Part shown: positions 37,917 to 46,673 of the stretch, one piece after another | Layout of the letters: the number at the start of each line of letters is the position of its first letter | Position numbering within the stretch: position 1 is the first letter of the stretch | Origin: Rhabdochlamydiaceae bacterium | GTDB taxonomy: Bacteria; Chlamydiota; Chlamydiia; Chlamydiales; Rhabdochlamydiaceae | NCBI GenBank assembly: GCA_019752555.1 | Contig: JAIELY010000006.1 | Coordinates: 41,844-105,843 of the forward strand | DNA: 64,000 nt | Direction: 5' to 3' | Notes under the pieces: generated by a model | Told to the model about the DNA's origin: nothing | Database searches by the model: none | The model's input: the letters and a program-made list of their open reading frames with translations, nothing else | Made by a program: the position numbers and the translations under genes

Positions 37917-39107
37917 ATGGCATCAACATCTACAACTGAACTTACAAACAGATCTCTTTTTGATATCTACAGAACACAAGAGACCCCTTTGAAGGAAGCT
38001 CTTGCTGCATTTCAAGAGGAATTCAATAACACGGAAATTTTTACGGTATTAGCAGAATGGGGGATCGGCATTCCTGACGATGCGAAACATTATGGACCTA
38101 AGGAAAGCTATGAGCTGTTTTTGGGTGTTAAATGTGAAGAAATTACAAGTTTTGGTCTTTCACAAGGAAGCGATCTAAGAGCTCTCGGAATGCATACCGA
38201 CATCAAATTCTTCTGTAATCGGCTGGAAAGAGCAGATCGTAAAGAGCAAGAGGTTCTCTTTACTATCCTAAGAGAACATCTAACAACGCAATCTGAGGTC
38301 TGGAACGACAAAGAGGGCTGTCAATACTACATTAATCTGATCGGTTCCTTTTTACTAAGCACGCCCTCTTCGGCCGCTATCCAACAATTGAATTCTGAGC
38401 TGATCGAATTCTATAAGAAAAAAGATCTAGCGCAGCTGCGCACTCATCTAAATACAATAAGAAGTGCTCTGCAAGGGATTGAAATGCCTCTTGGGACATC
38501 AGATGCAGCCGCCTCTTCGACGAGCATTTTTAAAAAACTAGAACTTTTAGAAAAACTCAAATCAGCGGCACTTGGACCTGATAAAGATGATCTGCAAATT
38601 GTCCTCATCGAGATTAAATCTCTTCTAACTAAAAAAGAATACAACTATCTCGCTAAACTTCTTTTCTTGTTTACAGCTAAGATGGACAAGGCGATGGGTA
38701 CAGCTAAAGAGAGAATTAACTATGGACGCAAAGTCTTCTTGCATCTCAATGGAAATACCTTCTCTACCGAAGATCAGTCATTGGTCATTGAACGGGTGCG
38801 TAGTTTTATCTTATTAAAGGAAATCTTCGAGCTCATCAAGGCAGAAAAAACCCATGAAGTGATTCCTCTTTTAGAGGCTCTTGAGAAGATTATGATCTCT
38901 AGTTATTTCGAAGAGGAGTTAACTTCGTATGCTCATGTGTTATATAAAAACCTCTGGCTTTATGCAGACCTTCCAGACAGCTCTTCTTATGCGTACGGAA
39001 GAAGTGCTCTAGCAAATGAAACCCCAGTTGATCTACCGATTAAACTAAATGCAATTAAAGAAACGCTCTCAATATTCAAAGAAGAGCTAAAAACGGACAG
39101 ATCTTAA
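37917..39107 (+). CDS. Helical protein, unknown function, possible member of the Ser-rich protein family
   Basis: This 396-residue, almost entirely helical protein has no signal peptide. It has short Ser-rich spots (STSTTEL at the start, SDAAASSTS near 200) but no long poly-Ser. Its C-terminal 80 residues (SSYFEEELTSYAHVLYK, then YAYGRSALANE) loosely follow the order seen in the C-terminal domains at 41 and 4018. AAGGA precedes the ATG, 15 bases after mnmM. Not otherwise recognised. Confidence 0.7.
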   Translation: MASTSTTELTNRSLFDIYRTQETPLKEALAAFQEEFNNTEIFTVLAEWGIGIPDDAKHYGPKESYELFLGVKCEEITSFGLSQGSDLRALGMHTDIKFFCNRLERADRKEQEVLFTILREHLTTQSEVWNDKEGCQYYINLIGSFLLSTPSSAAIQQLNSELIEFYKKKDLAQLRTHLNTIRSALQGIEMPLGTSDAAASSTSIFKKLELLEKLKSAALGPDKDDLQIVLIEIKSLLTKKEYNYLAKLLFLFTAKMDKAMGTAKERINYGRKVFLHLNGNTFSTEDQSLVIERVRSFILLKEIFELIKAEKTHEVIPLLEALEKIMISSYFEEELTSYAHVLYKNLWLYADLPDSSSYAYGRSALANETPVDLPIKLNAIKETLSIFKEELKTDRS

Positions 39108-39221
39108 TTAAAATATATTATACGTCTTGATTATTAATTCCGAAATAGTTAAAATGAATACAGGGCGTGTGTTTCCGCTCGATAATAACCAAGTAATAAC
39201 ATAATAAAAAAGCCGGGGATT

Positions 39222-40043
39222 ATGAAACTAGTTAAAATTAATTTGAATCTGTCGCAGTCGCGCACATTGCACAACGAGGTGCGCGCGATTCAAGGAAAGT
39301 TAGAGCATCCTGTCATTTCAAGAAAAAAGGCGCGCGCGCTCAGCCAAAAGCTCGACCGCGTCTGCTCTAAGCTCTTCACTATTAAAAACAAAGAGGCCTC
39401 CCCTTTCATGCAGGCAGCTCTTGATGAAATGGAACAAAAAATCGTCCGTTTATATCGAGAGATTGAGGAGTCTTGGGTTAAAAGACAAATCGCGCAAATC
39501 CAGGAAGAGACGACTAGCCTGAAGCAGGCGTTAAGCTGCGGAACAGTTTCTACGCGCTCGGTGGAGGAGCTTAAAAAAAAGATTATTGAGCTTACTTCAG
39601 ATTACCGCCCTTCGCTTGATGACAGACGGGTGATTGCGGATGCAGAACGGACTCTGGAATTGGTTAATGAGAGCCCAGCTGGCAGCCAGATCTCCCCTGT
39701 TTATTCGATGGATGAGGATTTAAAGGCAGGTGAATTTGAGGAGCTTCTAGAGATTGCCTACACTCTTTATGAAGGAAATGTGTCGGAGGCTAAAAGAAAA
39801 TTTAATCAACTGCCTCAGGATCACAAAATGAGAATCCAAGAGCATGTGGCTCACTTAGGTGGAGTGCTCTTTACAAGTTATTTACAGACGCAGCAAGCGT
39901 TATTTGCCACAGTCAACGAAATTGTTCAAAATGGAGAGCTCTATCCTTCGGAAGATCTCATTGAGGACATTTTCCATGAACTTAAAATTTTGGCAGATCA
40001 CGCGAGTCAAAGTTCAATTGTGGAGTTTTCGCTCGGGGCATAA
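39222..40043 (+). CDS. Coiled-coil protein, unknown function
   Basis: This 273-residue protein is rich in Glu, Lys and Leu, with long heptad-like helices through residues 1-145. A separate helical domain follows, containing YTLYEGNVSEAKRKFNQLPQ. The EGNVSEAKR segment is close to EGNVSAKRY in the protein at 41, hinting at a shared C-terminal domain. GGGG precedes the ATG. The last 62 bases overlap the 3' end of the convergent folC gene, so one of the two C-termini may be extended. Confidence 0.72.
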   Translation: MKLVKINLNLSQSRTLHNEVRAIQGKLEHPVISRKKARALSQKLDRVCSKLFTIKNKEASPFMQAALDEMEQKIVRLYREIEESWVKRQIAQIQEETTSLKQALSCGTVSTRSVEELKKKIIELTSDYRPSLDDRRVIADAERTLELVNESPAGSQISPVYSMDEDLKAGEFEELLEIAYTLYEGNVSEAKRKFNQLPQDHKMRIQEHVAHLGGVLFTSYLQTQQALFATVNEIVQNGELYPSEDLIEDIFHELKILADHASQSSIVEFSLGA

Positions 40044-41154
40044 TGTAAAAACTACCGGCAACGACGAGAAGCTCATCTGCCAGTTCTGCCTGTTCTAGTG
40101 CATGGATCAGAGCGGAATCTACTTCCTCATGGCAGGTGTAGGGGATCGGATGTTGGAGCGCTGCGGCAAGTTCTTTTGTCGTGGCAGCGCGCGGTGTTGG
40201 CGCCTGAACGAAATGAATGTGGGTCGCTGCTTGGCAGACAACTGCCAAGCAGTCCCCGATCTCTTTATCCTTGCAAAGACCAATCAAATAACGGGTTTTT
40301 CTTCCTGGAAAAAGATGCGCGATTGCCTGTGCTAAACAGAGGAATGCATCGGGATTATGCGCGACATCAAAAAGGATGCGCCCTTTTTGCTCGAGCCGGC
40401 AGGCGGGACGGACCAGCAGACCTTCTTTAATTTGTTGCTCGTTTAAGCCAAATCGATCCGATAGCACATGTAAGCTCATGGCTGCAATGGCCTGATTTTC
40501 TTCATCATAAAAGGGAAATGACTGGGTAACCTCATAAAGAGGACATTTTAATCTTTCCGCCTCCTTATAAAATATTTTTTGACGCGCCTTTGGACCTAGT
40601 ACGACAGGAACGGCGTGTTTCATGATTCCTGCCTTTTCAAAAGCAATTGCCTCTAGATCCTCTCCTAAAAGGTGGGCATGTTCTTTACTAATGGATGTGA
40701 TGACACTCACAAGGGGGTCAATCACATTCGTCGCATCATAACGTCCTCCTAGACCTGTTTCAATCACTGCCACATCCACCTGTTTTTTACGGAAAATTTC
40801 GAATGCAAGCAGGGTTGTAAGTTCGAAGAAGGTCGTGTCATCAGATAGGGCAAGAAGCTCTGCCAACCCCTCTTCTGCTTGCTTTTCACTAATCGGCTGG
40901 GAGTTAATGGCAATCCTTTCGCAATAAGAGAAAAGATGGGGGGATGTGTATAGGCCAACCGTTAGCCCGAAAGCTTCGAGAGCGCGCGCAATTTTAGTTG
41001 CTACCGATCCTTTCCCATTGCTTCCTGCAATATGAATGCATGGATAAGCTCTCTCGGGAGAATTAAGAAGAGAACAAAGCCTGTGCATCGTCTCAAGCCC
41101 TCGTCTATTTCCAGAGGGAGGGATGCGTTTAAAGATCTCTTGGATCAAGGTCAT
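39982..41154 (-). CDS. folC: Folylpolyglutamate synthase / dihydrofolate synthase
   Basis: FolC adds glutamate to folates. The 390-residue Mur-ligase-like enzyme has the P-loop HIAGSNGKGSVATKIA, the dihydropteroate-binding region TSPHLFSYCERIAIN, ETGLGGRYDATNV, SISKEHAHLLG and the C-terminal DVAHNPDAF. It starts with ATGA overlapping the stop of the PHP gene by four bases, so murB, the PHP gene and folC form one unit. Its 3' end overlaps the gene at 39222 by 62 bases. Confidence 0.95.
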   Translation of the reverse strand: MTLIQEIFKRIPPSGNRRGLETMHRLCSLLNSPERAYPCIHIAGSNGKGSVATKIARALEAFGLTVGLYTSPHLFSYCERIAINSQPISEKQAEEGLAELLALSDDTTFFELTTLLAFEIFRKKQVDVAVIETGLGGRYDATNVIDPLVSVITSISKEHAHLLGEDLEAIAFEKAGIMKHAVPVVLGPKARQKIFYKEAERLKCPLYEVTQSFPFYDEENQAIAAMSLHVLSDRFGLNEQQIKEGLLVRPACRLEQKGRILFDVAHNPDAFLCLAQAIAHLFPGRKTRYLIGLCKDKEIGDCLAVVCQAATHIHFVQAPTPRAATTKELAAALQHPIPYTCHEEVDSALIHALEQAELADELLVVAGSFYIMPRAKTPQLNFDSRDLPKF

Positions 41155-42011
41155 ATTTTTTCAAAAATTACACGAAAAGAAGATTCGTCCACCCAAGAGC
41201 TTCCAAGGGGAACGTAGGCTTTGATATCTCCGTGAAAATCGGAGCCTCCGCTCTTTAACAGATTCTTTTCTTGGGCAAGTTTTACCCATCGTTTTTCTTG
41301 GTCTGCCAAAAATCTGCCATAGTAGCATTCGATCCCGTCAAATGGTAAACGCAAGAGTTCTTTAATCAGATGGTTTCTGTTGATGAGATGGGGGTGTGCT
41401 AGAAAAGCTTTTCCCTGCGCTTGATGAATGATGTCTATCGTTTCGGGAATGGAAAAGGGATCTCCAGAAACAAAAGCGCGTTTCCCATCTCCTAGATACT
41501 GTTGAAAGGCTTCGCGAATCGAGCTGACATATCCCTTGTCTACCATGAGTTGTGCAATATGAGGACGTCCAATGCTATCCTCTCCTTTAGCGCGCAATTC
41601 TTCCTCAGAAATCGGCATCCGGAGCTTTGCTAGCACGTCTAAAATCGCTTGATTGCGCTTTAAGCGTCTATGCTGATGCTGGGCGCATAAATTCAAAATA
41701 CCGGGATCATCGATCAGAAAATCATATCCGAGAATGTGGATGCTCCACTGCTTGAATATACAGGAAAATTCAACGCCTGTTCCTAAAAGAATCCCCTGTT
41801 CTTTTGCAGCGGGGATCGCTGTTTTATACGCTTCGACGGTATCATGGTCTGTGATCGAAAGCCCTTTGAGTCCGATCTGCTTTGCATGAGAGATCAGCTC
41901 TACAGGAGAAAATGTTCCATCGCTGCACGTCGAGTGGCAATGTAAATCAGCTCGAAATTGAGAGGTCTTATCGGTAAGGGATACATCGGATTTCCAATTC
42001 AAGTTCGACAC
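41151..42011 (-). CDS. PHP-domain phosphoesterase (YciV/RNase AM-like)
   Basis: The 286-residue metal-dependent phosphoesterase of the PHP family is closest in pattern to YciV/RNase AM-type proteins, which act on 3',5'-nucleoside bisphosphates or RNA 5' ends. Metal-site segments are DLHCHSTCSDG, SITDHDTVEAY, GTGVEFSC, HILGYDFL, AFLAHPHLI and SGGSDFHG. The long open frame extends upstream through murB in another frame, so I set the start near the PHP domain. GTG at 42011 or TTG at 42002 are the only candidates, and there is no ATG. This overlaps murB by about 35-44 bases. The exact start is uncertain. Confidence 0.85.
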   Translation of the reverse strand: MSNLNWKSDVSLTDKTSQFRADLHCHSTCSDGTFSPVELISHAKQIGLKGLSITDHDTVEAYKTAIPAAKEQGILLGTGVEFSCIFKQWSIHILGYDFLIDDPGILNLCAQHQHRRLKRNQAILDVLAKLRMPISEEELRAKGEDSIGRPHIAQLMVDKGYVSSIREAFQQYLGDGKRAFVSGDPFSIPETIDIIHQAQGKAFLAHPHLINRNHLIKELLRLPFDGIECYYGRFLADQEKRWVKLAQEKNLLKSGGSDFHGDIKAYVPLGSSWVDESSFRVIFEKI

Positions 42012-42834
42012 CTGTTTTTTCTTTGACAATCTGTTTGACAACTTCAGCAAGCTCGAGCACCGATTGAGCGCTGGCAGCACCTGAGTTAACGATAAAATTT
42101 GCATGCATTGGCGAAACCTCTGCTCCTCTAATGGAAACCCCTTTGAGTCCAGCTTCTTGGATGAGGGCTCCTGCAGATTGCTCAGAAGGATTGCGAAATA
42201 CACAGCCGGCTGATTTTTCACCGTAGGGTTGTGTGCGCATGCGGTATTCGACAATCGCAAGCTGCTTTTTGCGCGCATCAGGGCATGGACTCACGAGAAA
42301 TTTTGCTGCGACAATCGCCCCTTTTTTATGATGAAATGAAGAAAAGCGATAACTAAACTCTATCTGACTTCTAGATAGCACTTCGAGCTCTCCTTGGCGA
42401 TTCACAAAACTCACTTCCATTAGTGAATCAGCTGTTTCTCTGCCATTGGCGCCTGCATTCATAAAGATAGCGCCTCCTACTGATCCAGGAATTCCAGAGG
42501 CAAATTCAAGACCTGACCACCCATTGCGCGCTGTTTGCACGCCAAGCAAAGAAAAGCTATAGCCGGCGCCCACTGAAACAACAGGCCATTCTGGTTGAAA
42601 AAATGAGATTTTATTGAGAATGACAAGCCCATCAAAGCCTCTGTCATCGAATAAGCAGTTGGAACCTTTGCCAATCACAACAAAGGGCAATTCATGCTGA
42701 TGGCAATACCTTAAAAAAACCTGCATTTCTTCGATGCTATTTGCTTCAGAGAAGAATCGAGCAGGCCCTCCAATTCCAAATGTGGAGTATTGGCTGAGCG
42801 GCTTTTCAACTTCAAACCGAAACGGCAGAGTCAT
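41968..42834 (-). CDS. murB: UDP-N-acetylenolpyruvoylglucosamine reductase
   Basis: MurB makes UDP-MurNAc with NADPH and FAD for peptidoglycan precursors. Family segments are YSTFGIGGPARFF, VIGKGSNCLFDDRGFDG, FASGIPGSVGGAIFMNAGA, EFSYRFSSF, NPSEQSAGALIQEAGLKG and MHANFIVNSG. The start at ATG 42834 (MTLPFRFEVEK) gives 288 residues and overlaps nusB by 23 bases; the longer frame is less likely. Presence of murB fits the peptidoglycan pathway known in Chlamydiae. Confidence 0.95.
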   Translation of the reverse strand: MTLPFRFEVEKPLSQYSTFGIGGPARFFSEANSIEEMQVFLRYCHQHELPFVVIGKGSNCLFDDRGFDGLVILNKISFFQPEWPVVSVGAGYSFSLLGVQTARNGWSGLEFASGIPGSVGGAIFMNAGANGRETADSLMEVSFVNRQGELEVLSRSQIEFSYRFSSFHHKKGAIVAAKFLVSPCPDARKKQLAIVEYRMRTQPYGEKSAGCVFRNPSEQSAGALIQEAGLKGVSIRGAEVSPMHANFIVNSGAASAQSVLELAEVVKQIVKEKTGVELELEIRCIPYR

Positions 42835-43255
42835 TAGGACAGCCTTGGGTAAGCTGGAGTTGGTAAATTGCATCTAAAATCGCATTGACGAACGTGGCAG
42901 CCTCAGGGGTTGCAAATTTCCTCGACAAACGGATTGCTTCTGCAATGGCAACCTTGGGAGGCACGGTTTCTGAAAAAAGCAGCTCGTAAATACTTAATCT
43001 CAGAATATTGCGCTCAATACGAGGAATCCGGTCAAAATCGTAAGCTTTAGAATGTTCGGCAATTCTCTCATCAATAAGATTAATTTTTTCTTGAATCTTA
43101 ACCTTTTCTTCATGGGCAATCCGCATCACTTTTTTCGTGACAGCAAGCTCATGCATCAAAAGCTGAGTCATTTCCGCTTCATCTCCTGGATGAAAATCAT
43201 CGCTGTAGACAAGAAGGAACACAAGCTCGCGCTGTTTTTGTGGAGAAATCGGCAT
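42812..43255 (-). CDS. nusB: Transcription antitermination factor NusB
   Basis: This 147-residue all-helical NusB is recognised by the N-terminal RELVFLLVYSDDF, the central RIPRIERNILRLSIYELLF and C-terminal PPKVAIAEAIRLSRKFATPEA plus FVNAILDAI. It acts with NusE (S10) in rRNA antitermination. GAGG lies upstream of the ATG. It is the first gene of a nusB-murB-PHP-folC unit. Confidence 0.94.
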   Translation of the reverse strand: MPISPQKQRELVFLLVYSDDFHPGDEAEMTQLLMHELAVTKKVMRIAHEEKVKIQEKINLIDERIAEHSKAYDFDRIPRIERNILRLSIYELLFSETVPPKVAIAEAIRLSRKFATPEAATFVNAILDAIYQLQLTQGCPNDSAVSV

Positions 43256-43328
43256 AATCTTAAGACCTCAAAGCAGGCCAGCATACCAGATCTCTAGAGT
43301 TTTCAACCACAGAAAGTAATTCTGTAAA

Positions 43329-43799
43329 TTAAAACTTTAATTGACTCTGCAGCATCCATGCCATTTTTTCGTGCGCTCCTAAGCGTCTGCCGATCATGTC
43401 AACCGTTGCAAAATCCCCTTCTTTGTCTGCAAGGGCGGCCACATTGCGCACATGCACGATGAGAGTCTGATGCCCTTGAATCAAGCTTGCGATCATATCT
43501 CTCGCGATTAAAACTCTATTTTCCCCTTTAATCGAGGCTTGTTGGTTAAGCGAGGTAAAGGAGGCGTCGACATAAAAGCCAAGAGCGCGGATCCGCTCGG
43601 CGATCTCATCTATTGCTTCTGCCATATCTTCATAGTGCTTTTCGAGAAGCAGATGCAGAGAATAGAATTCTGAGCCTGTGATATTCCAGTGAAAATCTTG
43701 AGTTTTAAGATAGAGGGCATAAGTGTCTGCCAAAAAACGACTAAGTCCATTGCTAATTGCCTGTCTTTGCTGCTCTGTCAACCCAATATCATACTCCAT
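43329..43799 (-). CDS. dps: Dps-family ferritin-like protein
   Basis: This 156-residue four-helix-bundle protein of the Dps/miniferritin family protects DNA by oxidising and storing iron. The ferroxidase site is LKTQDFHWNITGSEFYSLH with HYEDMAEAIDEIAERI, giving the His, Asp and Glu ligands. The ATG at 43799 has GGAGG six bases upstream, so I prefer it to the 21-base-longer frame. It stands alone between nusB and the exonuclease gene. Confidence 0.93.
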   Translation of the reverse strand: MEYDIGLTEQQRQAISNGLSRFLADTYALYLKTQDFHWNITGSEFYSLHLLLEKHYEDMAEAIDEIAERIRALGFYVDASFTSLNQQASIKGENRVLIARDMIASLIQGHQTLIVHVRNVAALADKEGDFATVDMIGRRLGAHEKMAWMLQSQLKF

Positions 43800-43952
43800 C
43801 ACAACCTCCGCTCTTTTCAATTGAAACTGTCTCTACTCCAACTTTTGAAGTTGTTCGGGTATATAACAAATTAAGTGACTCTATTCCAACAGAAAATTGT
43901 TGAAAATTGATCCCGGTACTTGTTAATGTCAGTTGTTTACCGAGGTTTTAAG

Positions 43953-44549
43953 GTGCTGGGTATTTTTTTAGACTCTGAAACAAACGGCTTAAATGCGCGA
44001 AGACACCGCATCCTCGAGATCGCGTTCAAGATCATCGATGTGCAAAGCGGCGTTTTATTAGAACAGTATAGCTCTCCGATTGCAATGAGCCCTGAGCAGT
44101 GGGCGCTTAGCGATCCCTCAAGTTTGCAAGTCAATGGATTTACCTGGGAAGATGTGCAACATGCCCCTTCTTGCGAGGCAATCGCAGATGAGATCATCGC
44201 TCTTTTTTCAAAGCATGGAATCCAACGGGGAAAAGCGGTCTTCATCTGTCAAAACCCTTCGTTTGACCGGGTCTTCTTCTCGCAGCTTGTCGATCCCGAC
44301 GCTCAAGAGAAATTACTTTGGCCTTACCACTGGCTCGATTTAGCCTCAATGTTCTGGTCGCGCTCGCTTCTTCTTGCGAAACAAAACGGTGGGAAATATC
44401 CCTGGGAATCTGGATACACTAAAGACAGGATCGCGCTCGCGATGAAGCTGCCTGTAGAAAAACAACCCCACCGAGCTATCAATGGCGTCAACCATCTGCT
44501 GCTCTGCTACGAGGCAGTTGTTGGATTTCCAAAAGCACGCCCCTCATAA
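43953..44549 (+). CDS. DnaQ-like 3'-5' exonuclease fold protein, last active-site Asp missing
   Basis: This protein of the DEDDh exonuclease fold has motif I LDSETNGL (D and E) and motif II VFICQNPSFDRVFF. At motif III the sequence is HRAINGVNHL, so the H is kept but the Asp five residues later is Gly. Nuclease activity may therefore be reduced or lost. I start at GTG 43953 (GAGG seven bases upstream), giving 198 residues with the catalytic strand near the N-terminus; an ATG at 43926 is the alternative. Confidence 0.82.
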   Translation: MLGIFLDSETNGLNARRHRILEIAFKIIDVQSGVLLEQYSSPIAMSPEQWALSDPSSLQVNGFTWEDVQHAPSCEAIADEIIALFSKHGIQRGKAVFICQNPSFDRVFFSQLVDPDAQEKLLWPYHWLDLASMFWSRSLLLAKQNGGKYPWESGYTKDRIALAMKLPVEKQPHRAINGVNHLLLCYEAVVGFPKARPS

Positions 44550-44578
44550 ACAAACGCGTTTAATCATTCAAAGCAAAA

Positions 44579-44612
44579 TTCATAGCTCATGAATCACGGC
44601 ATGAGCTATGAA
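44579..44612. repeat. 13-bp inverted repeat between convergent genes
   Basis: TTCATAGCTCATG (44579-44591) and CATGAGCTATGAA (44600-44612) can form a long hairpin with an 8-base loop in the 75-base gap between the exonuclease gene and the carrier-like gene. No T tract follows on either strand, but the position suggests a shared transcription end. Confidence 0.7.
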
Positions 44613-44624
44613 CCTCTATGCCGT

Positions 44625-45359
44625 TTAATCAGATTCTAAGAATCGAGTTCCCGTTTCTTTTCCCATTTTATATAGCACAGAAAACAAACCAATTGCGCGG
44701 GCTTTTCGCATGGAGCCCCACATCAACTGTCTGGCACTTTCGACACTCTGCCCGCTTTGCCAACGGGTCAATGCAGTATTTGCAGGTTGTCCAGCAAGGC
44801 TTCCAAAGGCTCCGGATGTAAAGGCCGCTGCATATTCCACTGCCTTGGTATCACCAAAGCGCTCTTTCATAGGAGCTGCTACCAAACCCGCAGCTGAGAG
44901 GCCTGCCACAAAAGCTGCCTCTTGGAACGAAATTGCTAGCCCCTGCCGCAATGAAAACTTGCGAAGAGAATCGACGACGCCGCCGCCTTTGAGTGTTTGC
45001 CCGTTAAAAACGGCAACGACTGGGGAAGAGACAATTCCGACAAGAGCGGAACTAGCAAGCTTTGTAGGCAAAGTCGGCTGAGCGTCTTCTCCCAAAAGCT
45101 TTTTCTCAACCCCGCCCTGAAGCATATCTTGGAAACTGATGAGCATTCCAACAGTGGGAGACGCTTTCATTCCGCTTTTAAAACCAGCAGAAAAGGTTGT
45201 CTTGGGAAGCTCCCCTCTTTGCTCTGCACTTTTGTCCATCAAATCCTTAAAAGCAAAAGGGATCGCAACAGCAGCTGCTGCTGGGGGCAGCGCGTAGGAG
45301 CCCCAATTAAACTGCGAAGGCTGCCCGCTTTGGGTAGCAGATGACGTAGACGATGACAT
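44625..45359 (-). CDS. Small membrane protein with three repeats resembling the mitochondrial carrier fold
   Basis: The 244-residue protein has three similar units. Each starts with a Pro-containing helix: IPFAFKDLMDK with Pro34, SPVVAVFNGQ with Pro113 and QPANTALTRWQ with Pro192. The prolines are exactly 79 residues apart. Each unit continues with a second hydrophobic helix (GMLISFQDML, GLAISFQEAA, AIGLFSVLY). The third proline motif, PANTALTRWQ, matches the position-specific carrier signature PxDxxKTRxQ at P, T, R and Q. GAFGSLAG precedes it, as GxxxG does in carriers. Carriers are usually about 300 residues, so this is short. The assignment is an inference. The start is Ser-rich (MSSSTSSATQ). 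Confidence 0.7.
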   Translation of the reverse strand: MSSSTSSATQSGQPSQFNWGSYALPPAAAAVAIPFAFKDLMDKSAEQRGELPKTTFSAGFKSGMKASPTVGMLISFQDMLQGGVEKKLLGEDAQPTLPTKLASSALVGIVSSPVVAVFNGQTLKGGGVVDSLRKFSLRQGLAISFQEAAFVAGLSAAGLVAAPMKERFGDTKAVEYAAAFTSGAFGSLAGQPANTALTRWQSGQSVESARQLMWGSMRKARAIGLFSVLYKMGKETGTRFLESD

Positions 45360-45461
45360 AATATTATCCTCATATAAAATTTAGTAAAAATGGATGTTAT
45401 CATTCAGGACATTGTGTCCGGATGAAAAAACAAAAAAATGTGATAGAAAAGTTATATGTAT

Positions 45462-45479
45462 ATTCGCCTAGAGGCGAAT
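45462..45479. repeat. Short inverted repeat upstream of the carrier-like gene
   Basis: ATTCGCCT-AG-AGGCGAAT forms an 8-bp stem with a 2-base loop, about 100 bases upstream of the start codon at 45359. It could be an operator. The rest of the 282-base gap between this gene and cydB is AT-rich with no supported gene. Confidence 0.4.
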
Positions 45480-45591
45480 CAGGAAAATAGAAAGGATAGA
45501 CTGAGTAGAAACAAAACAAGAACAAACAACAGAAGATTTTCTGCTGGCTGAGACCTCACCGGAGGACTGAGAAGGTTGATTTCTTGTTTTC

Positions 45592-45620
45592 ATGGGCACT
45601 ATTCTAAAGAATGTGCCCAT
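45592..45620 (-). terminator. Hairpin downstream of cydB
   Basis: ATGGGCAC and GTGCCCAT pair, and ATTCT/AGAAT extend the stem inward past one bulged base, leaving a 2-base loop. It lies 22 bases beyond the cydB stop. There is no T tract, so termination is only suggested by its position. Confidence 0.5.
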
Positions 45621-45641
45621 TTATGACAATAGTAATTATGA

Positions 45642-46673
45642 TTAATAACTCGACGGACCGATCTTTACCTTGCCTTTGAATACACGGTAGATATAAAAAC
45701 CATAGGCTAGGACAAGCGGCACCCCAATGGCTACAATTACAAGCAGAATTTTTAACGTGAGCGGCGAAGAGGCTGAGTTATAAAAAGTTAGACTGTAATT
45801 TTCACCATTTAAGGTCGAGCGGATCAGGGTCGGGAATGTCCCTATCCCGTAGAGGATGAACAGGAACATAATCCCCATGCTGGAATAAACAAAGGCGCGA
45901 AAATCCCGTTTTAATGAGAATTCTCTTGGGACATTGAGGAAGGAGAGGATAGCTAAGAGGCCAAACACAAGCAAATAGGGCTGGAGCATCATTTTTGCAA
46001 CCATGTGAGGCATCTGCATCCAAGTGACAATTGTCGCAATCACATACACAATAATAAAAAGAACCACCGTACGGTTAACCCACGAGCGCAACCGCTCGTG
46101 AAGGCTATGTTCTGTTTTCATGCAAAGGAAAATGGCACCATGCATCATTAAAAGAGCGCAGCTTAAAAAACCAATAAGAATAGGATAGGGGCGGAAAAAA
46201 AGAGAAAAGCTTCCGACAAAATCTTTATGTTCATTTAACGGAACCCCTTCAATCATGTTTCCCAACGCAAGCCCGATTCCGAATGCGATGATATAGCTTG
46301 AAATTGAAAAGACCCAATCCCAGGTGCTGCGCCATTGTTTTGAGGGGCGTTTACTGCGAAATTCGATCGCAACCGCTCGAAAAATAAGGCCGCACAGAAG
46401 AAGCATGCAAAGATTATAAAAACCGGAAAATAGTGCTGCGTAGACATCGGGAAATCCAGCAAAAAGCGCACCGCCTACAATCACGAGCCAAACTTCATTT
46501 CCATCCCAAACAGGTCCAATGGCATTTAAAAAGATTCTGCGCTCTTGATCTTTTTTCGCAAACGGATGCAGCATACCGACACCAAGGTCAAATCCATCTA
46601 AAATAACGTACATGATGGCTGCCACTCCGACAATGAGATACCAAATCAATGCATAATTAGATTCACCGATCAT
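45642..46673 (-). CDS. cydB: Cytochrome bd oxidase subunit II
   Basis: This 343-residue multi-helix subunit of the quinol oxidase has the family opening LIVGVAAIMYVILDGFDLGV, then FLNAIGPVWDGNEVWLVIVG and LFSGFYNLCMLLLCGLI. The bd oxidase reduces oxygen with high affinity and pumps no protons but builds a gradient. The gene begins four bases inside the cydA stop (ATGA-type overlap). Confidence 0.96.
   Translation of the reverse strand: MIGESNYALIWYLIVGVAAIMYVILDGFDLGVGMLHPFAKKDQERRIFLNAIGPVWDGNEVWLVIVGGALFAGFPDVYAALFSGFYNLCMLLLCGLIFRAVAIEFRSKRPSKQWRSTWDWVFSISSYIIAFGIGLALGNMIEGVPLNEHKDFVGSFSLFFRPYPILIGFLSCALLMMHGAIFLCMKTEHSLHERLRSWVNRTVVLFIIVYVIATIVTWMQMPHMVAKMMLQPYLLVFGLLAILSFLNVPREFSLKRDFRAFVYSSMGIMFLFILYGIGTFPTLIRSTLNGENYSLTFYNSASSPLTLKILLVIVAIGVPLVLAYGFYIYRVFKGKVKIGPSSY

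Noticed and set aside
42012..42278. Upstream extension of the PHP-domain frame
   Set aside because: This part runs within murB in another frame and resembles no PHP-protein N-terminus, so the start was moved to the PHP domain.
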